A DNA stretch of 64,000 nucleotides from Mycobacterium sp. ACS1612 (GCF_001667505.1 NZ_LZHZ01000004.1:186001-250000), one strand, 5' to 3'. Positions 28,912 to 38,381 are shown, numbered from the stretch's first letter. Translations and numbers: made by a program. The notes: generated from the letters alone by a model not told the origin.

Positions 28912-30780
28912 GTGGCAAACACAGGAGACGGCGATCGCAGGCCGTCAATGGATGACGAACTGCCTGAAGACAGCAACGCGCCCTTCGAGAAACCGCGGCC
29001 TAGGTGGCGATCGATACCCCGAGGTCGGCGGCTGGTGGCAGGAGCTGGACTGCTGTTACTCCTCGTCATCGCGTTCGCGGGCTGGCTCGGATATCAAGCG
29101 ACCCAGGCCAAGTCGTATCTCGAACAAGCACGCAGCGACGCCCAGCAAGCGAAAGACGCACTCTCGAAAGCGAACGCCGGCGAGGCCACCAGGTGGGCGG
29201 ACGCAGCACAAGAACATGCGCGGCAGGCACAGGATGCAACTCATTCCATACCGTGGAACATCGCATCGGTCGTGCCGTGGTTGGGCAGCCCCTTCAAAAG
29301 CGGACAGCAGATTTCCGATGTCGTTCTCGGTCTCGCCTCGGATGTATTGAAGCCGTCCGTGGATGTTGCGGAAGCCCTCTCTCCCGAGCACCTGCTCAGT
29401 GGCAATGGTCGCGTCGATGTTGCACTACTGAGCGAAAATGCGCGAAAACTGGATGAGATCTCCGTAGCTGCGACCAATCTCGACGCTCAAGCCAAATCCA
29501 TCACAGATCCTGCTTACCTCTCGGCCATCGGCGACGCGCGCTCTGCGCTCCAAACACAGACGTCAGATCTGGCAGAACTACTCCATAACACCGCGCTCGC
29601 GGGTCGTCTCGCAGGGCCCATGATGGGCGCCGACGGCCCGAGGGCCTACTTCATAGGATTTCAAACGAACGCCGAAGCTCGCGGCACCGGTGGACTGATT
29701 GGCGGATTCGGAATTCTCGAGTTCAACAACGGCACCGCAAGCGTGGACACACTCGGACAGAACATCGCTCTTGAGAGAAAATACGCACCGATCGACCTCG
29801 GTGAAGAGTTCAACAAGGAGTACGGGTTCAACAACCCCACCACAGATTTTCGGAACAGCAACTACAGCTCTCACTTCCCGTATACGGGGCGCATCTGGCA
29901 GTCCATGTGGGAGCAGATCTCCGAACAACGCGTGAACGGTGCTATCTCCATTGACCCGGTCGCCCTCAGTTACATCCTTGGGGCAGTCGGGTCCGTAACG
30001 ATGCCGGATGGCGAAGTGATCACCGCCGACAACGTTGTCGAGTTGACCGAGAACACCTCGTATGTCCGGTTCGCCGACAACAACGAAGCGCGCAAACAAT
30101 ATCTTCAGGACGTCGCTGCCGCTGTAGTACGCAAGATGACAGGCCACTTGGAATCGCCCCGCGCGCTCTTGGATGCCCTGGGCAAATCCGTCAGCGAAGG
30201 CCGCATCGCGGTGTGGAGCGCCAACCCCGATGAGCAGAGACTTCTCGAAGAAACTCCCCTTGCGCACATCGTTCCGGACGATCCAGCACCGTTCGCATCA
30301 GTGGTAATCAACAACCTCGGCGGAAACAAGCTCGACTATTATCTGACGCGGCAGATCGAATATTCCGCTGGCGCTTGTGATTCCGACACCCGGAAGTCCG
30401 CGGTCACTGTTCGATTGACAAACACAGTCCCCGACGTCCCGTTACCGGAATACATCGCGGGCAGTGGAGGCCTTCGTGAGTTGACGCCGGACGTCGACCT
30501 CCCCTGGGCGACGAACGCCACATCGGTTCGGCTTCTCGCCACCAAGGGGGCGACACTAACGGGGGTCTTTGTCAACGGCATGAAGGTGCCGTCAGTCTTC
30601 GGCGGCATGGAACGCGGTCACCCCACCTTCGAAGTCCAGGTAGGGCTGCAGCGTGGTCAGCCTGTCGTGATTCGTTATGAGCTCAGCGAGCCGACGACGC
30701 CTGGCCAGGCACGCGTTCCTGTTCAACCATTGCGGGACGACCCCACTCCGAAAGTGTCGGTCCCCACGTGCAGTGGATGA
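28912..30780 (+). CDS. DUF4012 membrane-anchored protein
   Basis: A 622-residue protein: a short charged cytoplasmic N-terminus, one transmembrane helix at residues 41-60, an Ala-rich coiled-coil-like stretch (about 62-105), then a large extracellular DUF4012 domain (from about 230; GPRAYFIGFQTNAEARGTGG is typical). The distal part is beta-rich (ARVPVQPL at the end). DUF4012 proteins lie in or beside exopolysaccharide clusters across actinobacteria; the biochemical role is unknown, although a resemblance to LytR-CpsA-Psr-type attachment proteins in genomic context is a fair working idea. GTG start at 28912; the start is moderately certain. It is transcribed alone. Confidence 0.85.
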   Translation: MANTGDGDRRPSMDDELPEDSNAPFEKPRPRWRSIPRGRRLVAGAGLLLLLVIAFAGWLGYQATQAKSYLEQARSDAQQAKDALSKANAGEATRWADAAQEHARQAQDATHSIPWNIASVVPWLGSPFKSGQQISDVVLGLASDVLKPSVDVAEALSPEHLLSGNGRVDVALLSENARKLDEISVAATNLDAQAKSITDPAYLSAIGDARSALQTQTSDLAELLHNTALAGRLAGPMMGADGPRAYFIGFQTNAEARGTGGLIGGFGILEFNNGTASVDTLGQNIALERKYAPIDLGEEFNKEYGFNNPTTDFRNSNYSSHFPYTGRIWQSMWEQISEQRVNGAISIDPVALSYILGAVGSVTMPDGEVITADNVVELTENTSYVRFADNNEARKQYLQDVAAAVVRKMTGHLESPRALLDALGKSVSEGRIAVWSANPDEQRLLEETPLAHIVPDDPAPFASVVINNLGGNKLDYYLTRQIEYSAGACDSDTRKSAVTVRLTNTVPDVPLPEYIAGSGGLRELTPDVDLPWATNATSVRLLATKGATLTGVFVNGMKVPSVFGGMERGHPTFEVQVGLQRGQPVVIRYELSEPTTPGQARVPVQPLRDDPTPKVSVPTCSG

Positions 30781-31039
30781 TCTTGCTGCATGTCAATGAG
30801 GCAATCGCCAACCATGCGCCATCGCCAGAGAATTCAGCGCAACCTTGACTAGAATTCGCGGTGAGCAAAAAGGTGACCGTGTTGCTCTAGGCTGCATTTT
30901 TGGTCGAGAGATTGAATTCTGTTGCGCCAGAGCGCAAGCCGTCCGCTGCCCACAAGCGCGACCCAACCCGATAACTCCCTTTACAGTGTTAGATCCCGCT
31001 GCGGGATGCCGCAGTCGGACGACTCCGGCGCACACCATT

Positions 31040-31490
31040 GTGAAGATCACCAGGCCCACCGCGGTATTGGCTGTCGCAGCGACCGTCGCCACCGCAGGCA
31101 CCATCGCAGCATCCCCCGGCATCGGCCGAGGACGTCACGACAACGACCATCGGAAGCCACGCCAAGCTCGTCGACGGCAACATCGTCCAGGGCTGCACGA
31201 TCACCGGCCTTCGGCCGAGCTCGGATACCATCCCGTACCCAGTCGCGGGCACGCTGTGGTAGGCCACCGCCACCGACGAGGCACTCTGGGGCGCCGCCAC
31301 GCCGATCGTGTCCAACCTGAACGGCCGCGCCCCGCAACGGCCAGACGTACCGCGTTTTGTTAGGCGTTGCGACACCGCAGCGCGTCAATCCGGCGACGCT
31401 TGGTCACTGCGAAAAGACCACGGGCAAGGTGTATTTCGATGTCACCGGCGGCCCGCCTGACGCCGTCGCGTCCCTTGTTCTCAACCAGTG
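31040..31490 (+). pseudogene. MPT63/DUF1942-family secreted protein, decayed
   Basis: Remnant of a mycobacterial MPT63-like secreted immunoglobulin-fold protein. The signal peptide reads from GTG 31040. A frameshift follows near 31120; the next frame gives SHAKLVDGNIVQG and IPYPVAGTLW, then an in-frame TAG at 31260-31262 where the family has Glu, then ATATDEALWGAATPIVS. A second frameshift near 31330 leads to NGQTYRVLLGVATPQ and TTGKVYFDVTGGPPDA. Two frameshifts and one stop show it is dead. The 3' end is cut near 31490, where antisense sequence of a different gene begins. Confidence 0.85.
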
Positions 31491-31815
31491 TGTAGGTCGC
31501 AGTCAGTGGTCCGCCCTGGTCGGAGTTCTTGTCGCAATTGACCTGTGCGAGTGAGTCTTTCGGCGCGCTGATGGGGTTGCACGCGTCGGTTGGATAACCG
31601 GCTGGGACGAGGCGCAATAGCCGATCGGTGTCGGGGCTCGGCGTAGTCGGTGTGGCTGACGGCGGCGGCGCGCTGGTTGGGTCGGACGACGGCCGCACAA
31701 GCCAGAAGATCAGGCCGCCGACGTCGAGCACAATCAGCAGCGAGACGAAGCCGAGGAAGACAATCGGTCTGGGTTCGTGATGCCGCACCGGAGCGTCCAA
31801 GAGATTGAAAAGCAT
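31360..31815 (-). CDS. Small membrane protein with a C-terminus fused onto antisense pseudogene sequence
   Basis: A 151-residue frame. Residues 18-40 form a transmembrane helix (IVFLGFVSLLIVLDVGGLIFWLV), followed by a Pro/Ser/Thr linker and a small domain with YPTDACNP and VNCDKNSDQGGP, a pattern seen at the C-termini of several mycobacterial membrane proteins and kinase-like sensors. After about residue 109 (TYTLV) the reading continues into the reverse strand of the MPT63-like remnant, so the last 40 or so residues are not original. The gene is probably truncated, perhaps non-functional. Confidence 0.6.
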   Translation of the reverse strand: MLFNLLDAPVRHHEPRPIVFLGFVSLLIVLDVGGLIFWLVRPSSDPTSAPPPSATPTTPSPDTDRLLRLVPAGYPTDACNPISAPKDSLAQVNCDKNSDQGGPLTATYTLVENKGRDGVRRAAGDIEIHLARGLFAVTKRRRIDALRCRNA

Positions 31816-31992
31816 TGTGCTACTTCGAATATGCGCCGCCGATTCGGAGTTCCGTGGAACTCGCCAGCGCGCCGGTCAACCAGATATGCGATGGGCTGCC
31901 AAACGGTTGGTTCGGTGGCGCTAAGCGGCGGGGTGTGGTGGGGGCCTTGGACCGCGTCGCATCCAACTGCTGCGATACCTCGGCACCGCAAG

Positions 31993-33309
31993 CTACGGGC
32001 TCGTTCCGCCTCCCGAAGATGTGCTGCCGCTTTCATTGGCGCTCGGCCCGGTTACGTCTTCGCCAGCTGCTTCAGCGCGGCTTCCCCCACCTCGCGCAGC
32101 CGTTTGCGCCCCCGGCATAGCGCGATGCGCGCGCGGGCCGTGCGTTTCAGGGGAATTGGTTGCGGGCGGATTGTTGGCGGTTTGTTGTGCCGCCGCCTCC
32201 CCAGGCTCGAATTTGTTCCCTGACGAGATGACCCCTCGGAACGTCTCAGGGGCACTGGTCGGCAGCGACGCAGTGGGAGCGGTAGCCGTAGGTGTAGATG
32301 TCGGCAAAGGAGGTGGCGCCAGTTGTTCAGTGGTCGCCGCCACCGTGAAAGCAGACGCCGACAGGCTCACCGGCACCGGCGGTGGCGCCAGCTGTTCAGT
32401 GGTCGGCGCCACCGTGAAAGCAGACGCCGACAGGCTCACCGGCGCCGGCGGTGGCGCCAGCTGTTCAGTGGTCGGCGCCACCGTGAAAGCAGACATGACC
32501 TGGCGGGCTGGCGCTAGAACCAGGGATACTACCGTCACCGTCACCGGTCCGCCTGGTGGTGATGGCAGCGCGGACATCGACGACCCAGCAGCGTCCATTG
32601 CACCCATCTGGTCGGCAGACGTATGCACGATGTACGCCGGCTTGCCATTTACGTTGACGACATCGATCTTCTCGGATGGTCCCTGCACTGAGGTGACATC
32701 GATTTTGTCGAGCTCGGTCTTGACTGCCGACAGATCAGTTGTCCCCAGGAATACAGCGTCCAGCGTCTTTTTCAAGTCGGCCAGATCGGGGTGTTCCAGC
32801 AACTGTGCCAGTACTGAATCAGGCAACGTTAACAACGCCTGCAACTTCGCCTCGAGAGCCGCCGGATCCCCGATGTCTGATTGGGAATACAACAACATCA
32901 GCAATGCCTGGAGCTTCGACCTCAGCGAAACTTGACTGACGTCAGCGGCCGGGCTCGGGTACCACGCGGCCGGCCCATACTCCGTCGGCTCCGACGACAA
33001 CCGTACGGCCGCGTTCAACGTGAGGGTATCTCCCTGAAAGCGGATGCCTCCGCCGACGACACCGTCCAACGCCGACTTGACTGCGGCAGAGGGGGGCGAT
33101 GCCGTCGGGAGTTGAACGTCGGCTCCCGACCCCCCGCGTGACGGAAAAAGTGCCCACGCATTGATCGCGACGGCCGCAGTTGCCACAAGAACTAGACACG
33201 CGCGACCATCTTTGATGTACAAATGGGCCGCGGTGCGATCTGGGCGGTTTGCGACATTATGGATCGCCGTCCACAGCGACGACTGCCGGACAGCAAACTG
33301 GTGGGCCAT
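31993..33309 (-). CDS. Membrane-anchored repeat protein of unknown function
   Basis: A 438-residue protein with GGAGG well placed before its ATG. One transmembrane helix lies at about residues 37-54 (CLVLVATAAVAINAWALF); the rest is outside. Residues 75-245 form a mixed domain with leucine-rich helices (LRSKLQALL, LEAKLQALLTL). Residues about 265-340 contain three tandem 23-residue units beginning SAFTVAPTTEQLAPPP, and the tail is low-complexity Ala/Gly/Ser/Pro. There is no recognised domain. A surface or envelope-spanning role is plausible. Confidence 0.7.
   Translation of the reverse strand: MAHQFAVRQSSLWTAIHNVANRPDRTAAHLYIKDGRACLVLVATAAVAINAWALFPSRGGSGADVQLPTASPPSAAVKSALDGVVGGGIRFQGDTLTLNAAVRLSSEPTEYGPAAWYPSPAADVSQVSLRSKLQALLMLLYSQSDIGDPAALEAKLQALLTLPDSVLAQLLEHPDLADLKKTLDAVFLGTTDLSAVKTELDKIDVTSVQGPSEKIDVVNVNGKPAYIVHTSADQMGAMDAAGSSMSALPSPPGGPVTVTVVSLVLAPARQVMSAFTVAPTTEQLAPPPAPVSLSASAFTVAPTTEQLAPPPVPVSLSASAFTVAATTEQLAPPPLPTSTPTATAPTASLPTSAPETFRGVISSGNKFEPGEAAAQQTANNPPATNSPETHGPRAHRAMPGAQTAARGGGSRAEAAGEDVTGPSANESGSTSSGGGTSP
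32312..32495. repeat. 69-bp tandem repeat, about 2.7 copies
   Basis: Copies begin at 32312, 32381 and 32450 with the same GGTGGCGCCAG start and exact 69-bp spacing. They encode 23-residue units on the minus strand, so copy changes keep the frame. The second and third copies are almost identical, the first slightly more diverged, consistent with recent slippage. Confidence 0.9.
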
Positions 33310-33335
33310 CGGTCGCCCTCCTTGACTCTAGCTCG

Positions 33336-34667
33336 CTACGCCGATAAGGATTCGTTCGACTCGGCCGCGAGGACGCCTAACGATTCAGTCGGGGTCTCAT
33401 CCGGGCGGTTCAGTCGGCGACAGAGGAGCGGAAGCGCCAAGATCACACGCTGGCCGGGCTTGCTGACCGGCTGACGTCGCCGTACACGGCGGGCCAGAGC
33501 GCGGGCTACCAGGGGGGCCGCAAACTCCGCACCCACCATGAAACGCATCAGCGGGCCGAAGCTGTTGACAGAGGAGAGCCCAACGAAGTACAGCCCAGGA
33601 ACCGAACTTTCGAACTTGGTCGAGACCACCGGCATCTGAGCATGCGTCCGGATACAAGAACGGAGATCCTCGCTGATGAAATCCACCGCCGATATGTTCG
33701 GGTAGTACCCCGTCGCGGCGATCACGTGATCGGTCAGGACCTCTCGCGTGTTGCCGTCCTGGGAGCGAAGGATCAGCCGTACCTGCCCGTTTTCTTCGCT
33801 GGCCCGTTCAACGGTGTGGCCGACGGCGACGGCGACCCCGGCTTCGAACCGGTCCCTCATCGTCCACCCCGCTTCTGGGCCAAGGCTGCGACGGATGATC
33901 GTGAGCCGAGCCTGCCCTGGCAGATACCTGAATAGGTTGGGGAACTTCTGATGTATCCATGGCTTCAGCCCCGGACCAAGTCCCGAGAGCGGGTAGCGGA
34001 TCCGCTGCCAACGGCCAGCGCCCCTAACTGCGGGCGGAGAAGTGAACCTCAGCACGTCGCGCCGGGCCACCAGGGAGGTCCGTGCGCCCACCTCATGCAG
34101 GAGAGTGGCGACATCGATCGCCGACGAGCCGCCACCGATCACGGTGACGTCGTGTCCCGCGAAATGTGAGAGGTCACTGTGCGCTGAGCTATGGCTCATC
34201 AGGTTGGCCGGAAGATGGGCGAGTTCGCTGGGAATTCGGCTGAAATGCGTAATTCCCATTGCACCAACAACGAAATCGGCCTGGAGCACTTCTCCGTCAT
34301 CCAGTTCCAGCATGAAGCCGTCACCCTTCCGGTCGAGGGCTACGACTTGCCGCTCCTCGAGGTCGGCAACGAATCGTTGCTGGAAGTCCAGCGCGTAACT
34401 ATTGAAGACCTCCAGACTCACAGGAATGTGAGTGACGTGGTACGGAATCCCCTGCTCTGCGCAATATGCTGCGAGCGTTCCCTGGCCATCCGGTGCGCTG
34501 AGGTTCGATGCAAAACCGGCCGACTTCAGCAGCATCCCGACCGGCATGTGTCGACGCCAGGTATCTAGGGGGGTGCCGAAAATGCGGAACGGAACACCGT
34601 ACCCCCGCAGATGCGCCGCGATCGAAAGTCCGTATGGTCCCGCTCCAATGATGGCAACCCGAGTCAT
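33336..34667 (-). CDS. FAD/NAD(P)-binding monooxygenase-like oxidoreductase
   Basis: A 443-residue flavoprotein. The FAD motif is IIGAGPYGLS at residues 6-15, and a second dinucleotide motif VIGGGSSAID lies near residue 175; ATGYYPN is typical of the flavin-monooxygenase/thioredoxin-reductase superfamily. GGAAGG 10 bases upstream supports the ATG at 34667 over a TTG at 34685. The substrate is unknown; lysine/ornithine N-monooxygenase-like and Baeyer-Villiger-like enzymes share these motifs. Its neighbours do not form an obvious pathway with it. Confidence 0.82.
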   Translation of the reverse strand: MTRVAIIGAGPYGLSIAAHLRGYGVPFRIFGTPLDTWRRHMPVGMLLKSAGFASNLSAPDGQGTLAAYCAEQGIPYHVTHIPVSLEVFNSYALDFQQRFVADLEERQVVALDRKGDGFMLELDDGEVLQADFVVGAMGITHFSRIPSELAHLPANLMSHSSAHSDLSHFAGHDVTVIGGGSSAIDVATLLHEVGARTSLVARRDVLRFTSPPAVRGAGRWQRIRYPLSGLGPGLKPWIHQKFPNLFRYLPGQARLTIIRRSLGPEAGWTMRDRFEAGVAVAVGHTVERASEENGQVRLILRSQDGNTREVLTDHVIAATGYYPNISAVDFISEDLRSCIRTHAQMPVVSTKFESSVPGLYFVGLSSVNSFGPLMRFMVGAEFAAPLVARALARRVRRRQPVSKPGQRVILALPLLCRRLNRPDETPTESLGVLAAESNESLSA

Positions 34668-34900
34668 GATGTCAGTACCTTCCAAGGTGAACGCTTGTCG
34701 CTCTTCCGCCAGCGGATTACGGGAATCTCGTCGCAGATCGGCGGGATGATGGTCCAGGCTCTGAGCAGAGTGCAGAACGCCCTACCGGCGGCGGAGGCGT
34801 CAGCATCGGGGCTGAAACGCCCGCCGAGATAATGCTGTCAAGCGCATTGCCCTTGAGGCCGACCACACGCTCTCCAGCGATCCCGGACGGCGCTTGGGAG

Positions 34901-35335
34901 TTAACTCGTGATACACACCCCTACTATCGTTTGGGGCCTGCCGGCAGTACATGGACCATCGGAGCGATCTTTCAGTGGATCAGGGACTAGTTCCTGGATT
35001 CGCCCTCGGTAGCCGATGGCGCGGGCCAGGGCCACACCCTGGGTGCGGGTGCGCACACCCAGCTTGGTCAACCGGCTGTGCACGTGAATATTGACCATAT
35101 GAACCGCGATATACGGATGTTCTGCGGTCCGCTTCGACAGACAGAGCTTCAGCATCGTGATGATCTGGGCCTGGCGGGCAGTCAGAACTAGGTCCAATTG
35201 CGCCGTTGTCGTTGTGAGGCGGGCGCTGATAAGCGGTGAAGCCGAATTGTCGACACTCGCGGCGAACACAATGACTCCCCGGCAGCAACCTGCCGGAATC
35301 ATCGATGCACCACCGTCTGGACCGACGGCTCCCAC
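34901..35335 (-). pseudogene. LuxR-type response regulator remnant (HTH part only)
   Basis: The region around 34985-35230 (minus strand) resembles the C-terminal HTH of the two regulators at 60,272 and 61,492: LVLTARQAQIITMLKL, then IAVHMVNIHVHSRLTKLGV and TRTQGVALARAIG. The recognition-helix region is degenerate (CLSKRTAEHPY where the intact copies read SNRDIA), the receiver is missing, and the frame runs past the ancestral stop. Non-coding sequence beyond the stop is also alike (GTACATGGACCATCGGAG at 34947 vs GTACATGGATCATTGGAG at 61453). It is therefore a duplicated, decayed copy. Confidence 0.75.
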
Positions 35336-35418
35336 CAGGAACGCCGCTTCGACACGCCGCTACGCGGGCATTTTCAGACGAGGCGACGATCAGCGTTACG
35401 CGGGCACCTTTTGATGAG

Positions 35419-36585
35419 TCAGCGCGTCCGCTGGACCATCTGCAGGAGGCGCGTGTACTCCGCGTATATCTGTTCCCAGAGGTCCTCCTGCCGAAAATCC
35501 CGCAGCACCCGTTCCCGCCCAGCCCGGCCGTGCCGGCGCCGCAGCTCCGGGTCGAGCAGGTAGCGGCGGATCGCCTCGGTCAGCGCCGCCGCGTCGCGCG
35601 ATGGCACCAACGTTCCCGTCACACTGTCCTGAACGGCGTCCACGCAGCCGGGCACTTCGGTGGCGACGACGGGCAACTCCATCGCGGCAGCCTCAATGGC
35701 GACTATGCCGAACCCTTCGCGGTACGTCGGGAGTACGACCACGTCCATAGCCGTGTACATCGGGGGCATGTCCGAGATCCGCCCGGTCAAGTGAATGCGC
35801 GGGTCGGATCGCAGCAGCTCCTCGACCTCTGGGGGCAACGGGTCTTGTGACTCGAAGGGGCCGACCACCAGCAAGTGGAGCTCGGGACGCTCCGCGCGAA
35901 GTATCTGCCAGGCCTCGACCAGCTCAACAAGCCCTTTGTCACGGACCACGCGGCCGACGAAAGCTATCACTTCAGCATCGATTGGAATGTCATAGCGTGC
36001 CCGCGCGGCGGCCCGGGCCATGCCGCCGACACGCGCTGGGTTGAATCCCGTTTCGGCATCGACGCCGTTGATGCTGCCGTGGTGGAGCACCGTAATCTTG
36101 TCCGGCTGGCATAACCCCTCCGCCACCGCGGCCTCCTGGAGCGAGGCACTGACACAGAGGACCTCTTGCGCCAGCAGGCACGACACCTTTTCGGCCCACC
36201 GCAGCAGCTGCCGCTTCAGCCCCGTGGCCGTCATGAGCGGCAAGCCGTGCATGTGGTAGACCCGCACCGGCACGTGCGCCAGCCACGCCCCCACCATGCC
36301 GAGCAGTCCCCCCTTCGGCGTGTGGGCGTCGACGATGTCCGGCCGCACCTCGCGCAGCCAGCGCCATAGCCGGGCCGTCGTGGCCATGTCGCGCAGCGGC
36401 GTAATACGCCGCGGCATTTCAAGGTCGTGAACCGGGACCCCCTCGCGCGCGGCAAACTGGTCGAGCAGCTCGCCCGGTGAAGAGAGCGCCCACACGTCCA
36501 CTCCCCGGGCCTTCAGGTAGCCGACCTGCCCCTCAAGGAACCACAGCGTCTGAGGAACCGTGGTGACGTGAACCAGACGAACCAT
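35419..36585 (-). CDS. Glycosyltransferase family 4
   Basis: A 388-residue GT-B glycosyltransferase that adds a sugar to a lipid-linked acceptor at the cytoplasmic face. The ATG at 36585 is chosen because GGAAGG precedes it; upstream in-frame sequence is non-homologous. The donor domain has FVGRVVRDKGLVELVEAW and the EGFGIVAIEAAAMELPVVA motif (the E-x7-E retaining pair). The N-terminal domain resembles WbnK/EpsD-like proteins (HVTTVPQTLWFLEGQ). It stands apart from the main cluster, 5 kb left of the PIG-L gene, transcribed leftward. Confidence 0.88.
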   Translation of the reverse strand: MVRLVHVTTVPQTLWFLEGQVGYLKARGVDVWALSSPGELLDQFAAREGVPVHDLEMPRRITPLRDMATTARLWRWLREVRPDIVDAHTPKGGLLGMVGAWLAHVPVRVYHMHGLPLMTATGLKRQLLRWAEKVSCLLAQEVLCVSASLQEAAVAEGLCQPDKITVLHHGSINGVDAETGFNPARVGGMARAAARARYDIPIDAEVIAFVGRVVRDKGLVELVEAWQILRAERPELHLLVVGPFESQDPLPPEVEELLRSDPRIHLTGRISDMPPMYTAMDVVVLPTYREGFGIVAIEAAAMELPVVATEVPGCVDAVQDSVTGTLVPSRDAAALTEAIRRYLLDPELRRRHGRAGRERVLRDFRQEDLWEQIYAEYTRLLQMVQRTR

Positions 36586-36746
36586 GCTTGGCCTTCCGTC
36601 CTGTCGCGCAGATAGCGCAGAAAAGCGACGCACTGTCGCGGCAGCAAACTCCTCATATCATGATACGGCGGAGCCGCCGACGCGTTGGTGGCGCTGCCCA
36701 TGACACTGCGCATCTATACAAGCTAATTCTTTTGAGGGGAAGGTCT

Positions 36747-37772
36747 TTACAGCTCTTGGGGGCACTCTCTGCGATAAGCGGGAAAGAAGCCGGTCGATTC
36801 CGGCTCCTTTCCCGAAATTTCCGTGTATTGCTGCTCATCGAGCACGACGCGCCAAGTTTTGAAGGGGTGCCTCCGGTCAGAGAAGCCGGCCTTGAAGTGC
36901 ATGAGGGAATCCTGGGCGCTGCCTACTCCGCCGCCCAAATGCAGGACGTCAGCGCCTCGTTGCGTCGCCCAACGTCGCCCGTAGTTGAGCAGGATTTTCA
37001 GCGGACTGAGCTCGAGCGCCTGCTCGTCGGTACCCGACAGGTGGTACTGGACAATGCCGTTGGATTCGCCGAACAAGCCCGCGCACACAATCGACCCTTC
37101 GATTTCGACGACTCCGAGGTGCATATGTCCGCGCATTTCCAGCCAGAGTCTCGATAAGTAGTCCCGCGAGTAGAAGTACTCGGCTGCCGCGTTCTGGCGC
37201 CGCATCGTATCGAGATAGAGAGTGATGAACCGGTCGAAGTGTTCGCCGGTGTCATCCATGAATGCTCGGTGCCCCAACCGCTCACTACGGTTGAGCGATG
37301 TTCGAAAGCGCGCGCGGATACCGCGCCATTGCTCACTTTCGTTCTGGCGCAGGTCGATTGATACTGTCTGCCCATGTTCGACCAGTGTGCCGAGGCCAAT
37401 AAACGCGCCGTCGGGTAACTCCAGGATCGGATGAAGCCGCACGAACATAGACACGAAACCTTGTTCACGCAGCGTTTGCATCACAGCGGAGAACGCACCT
37501 CGCAGTAGTGCGACGTCCTCGAACTGTGCAATCGGGGACGGATAGCCGTACGGCGAAACGAGATCGAAGGTATCGCTGCCCGGTATCGCTCGACGAATGA
37601 GCGGCAGAACCAACCGCACGCCACGCTGCTCGACGTAGGCGGCAACCGCCGTGCCCCCCAGTCGACTCGACTCGAGCGAGACGTACTCGGGCAAGTGATA
37701 GAAGTCGTGCCGGACCATCGTCAGCGCGTCTCGCCAACGACGATCGGTCGGCTCGATCAGATCGACGTGCAT
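36747..37772 (-). CDS. FemAB/GNAT-like acyltransferase, first copy
   Basis: A protein of about 341 residues from the in-frame ATG at 37772 (a GTG at 37832 is an alternative; neither has a strong ribosome-binding site). It shows the tandem-GNAT FemAB/BioF2-type pattern: RARFRTSLNRSERLGHR before the second GNAT core and LHLGGGVG with KAGFSD near the C-terminus. Relatives transfer acyl or aminoacyl groups and are frequent in exopolysaccharide loci. A role in decorating the sugar repeat is inferred. It is upstream of the GT4 gene on the same strand. Confidence 0.75.
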   Translation of the reverse strand: MHVDLIEPTDRRWRDALTMVRHDFYHLPEYVSLESSRLGGTAVAAYVEQRGVRLVLPLIRRAIPGSDTFDLVSPYGYPSPIAQFEDVALLRGAFSAVMQTLREQGFVSMFVRLHPILELPDGAFIGLGTLVEHGQTVSIDLRQNESEQWRGIRARFRTSLNRSERLGHRAFMDDTGEHFDRFITLYLDTMRRQNAAAEYFYSRDYLSRLWLEMRGHMHLGVVEIEGSIVCAGLFGESNGIVQYHLSGTDEQALELSPLKILLNYGRRWATQRGADVLHLGGGVGSAQDSLMHFKAGFSDRRHPFKTWRVVLDEQQYTEISGKEPESTGFFPAYRRECPQEL

Positions 37773-38381
37773 GGTCGTATCGACACGAGAAGCCGCGTCC
37801 TCGTTGTCATGCCTGCTTGATCCTCCAACCACAGACGACGCAGGAACGACCGTCTGCCAACCCGCGGGAGGTCACCCCCCAATGGCGTACGGTACTACGT
37901 CGGTATGAAAAACGCGTTCGCCGTCGCAGCTACCAGCGCAACCCCTGTCACGCCTCGCCGCCTGCCAGCCGTTGAGGTTTACGCGCGTTGGCCAACAACG
38001 GCGATGATGCCGCAGCGCACCAGCTGCCGTGCTCCCAGCCCTTTGTCGCAGTGGGCGTGTCGTTGGGCGCTACCCCGTTATGCCTCATCCGTACAGCTAT
38101 TCTTGTTCGCGTTGTCGGCAGCACTGAAGCTGACCCCGGCGCGGCAGCCGAATTTTGCCCTCGTGCGGTGGCCTTGGTCTAACCGAGTCGAATCGGGCGG
38201 AGTGCCGGCCAAGGTGATCGCCCGGCCGACGGCCCTTGATAAGAGAGTTTTCCGATGATCGCCCCACCACTACCGGCGCCGGCGCATCTGGTAGTCGCGT
38301 CGTTCGTCGGTATTCCAGTAGCAACGACGCGGTCGCGACATTGAGCTCGACCGAGCCTCGGCCATCTAGGCTGGCGAGAAC
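37773..38381. other. Intergenic stretch between divergent FemAB-like and VanZ-like genes
   Basis: 609 bp with no convincing gene. Short open frames exist on both strands but have no ribosome-binding site, no recognisable motif and atypical composition. It must hold the promoters for both divergent genes; no clear operator or terminator was picked out. Confidence 0.5.

Noticed and set aside
32312..32495. Possible CRISPR array in the repeated stretch
   Set aside because: The units are directly adjacent, 69 bp long, in frame and coding; there are no spacers and no cas genes.
37905..38258. Open frame of 117 codons between the FemAB-like and VanZ-like genes
   Set aside because: No recognisable domain, signal or ribosome-binding site; composition looks non-coding.
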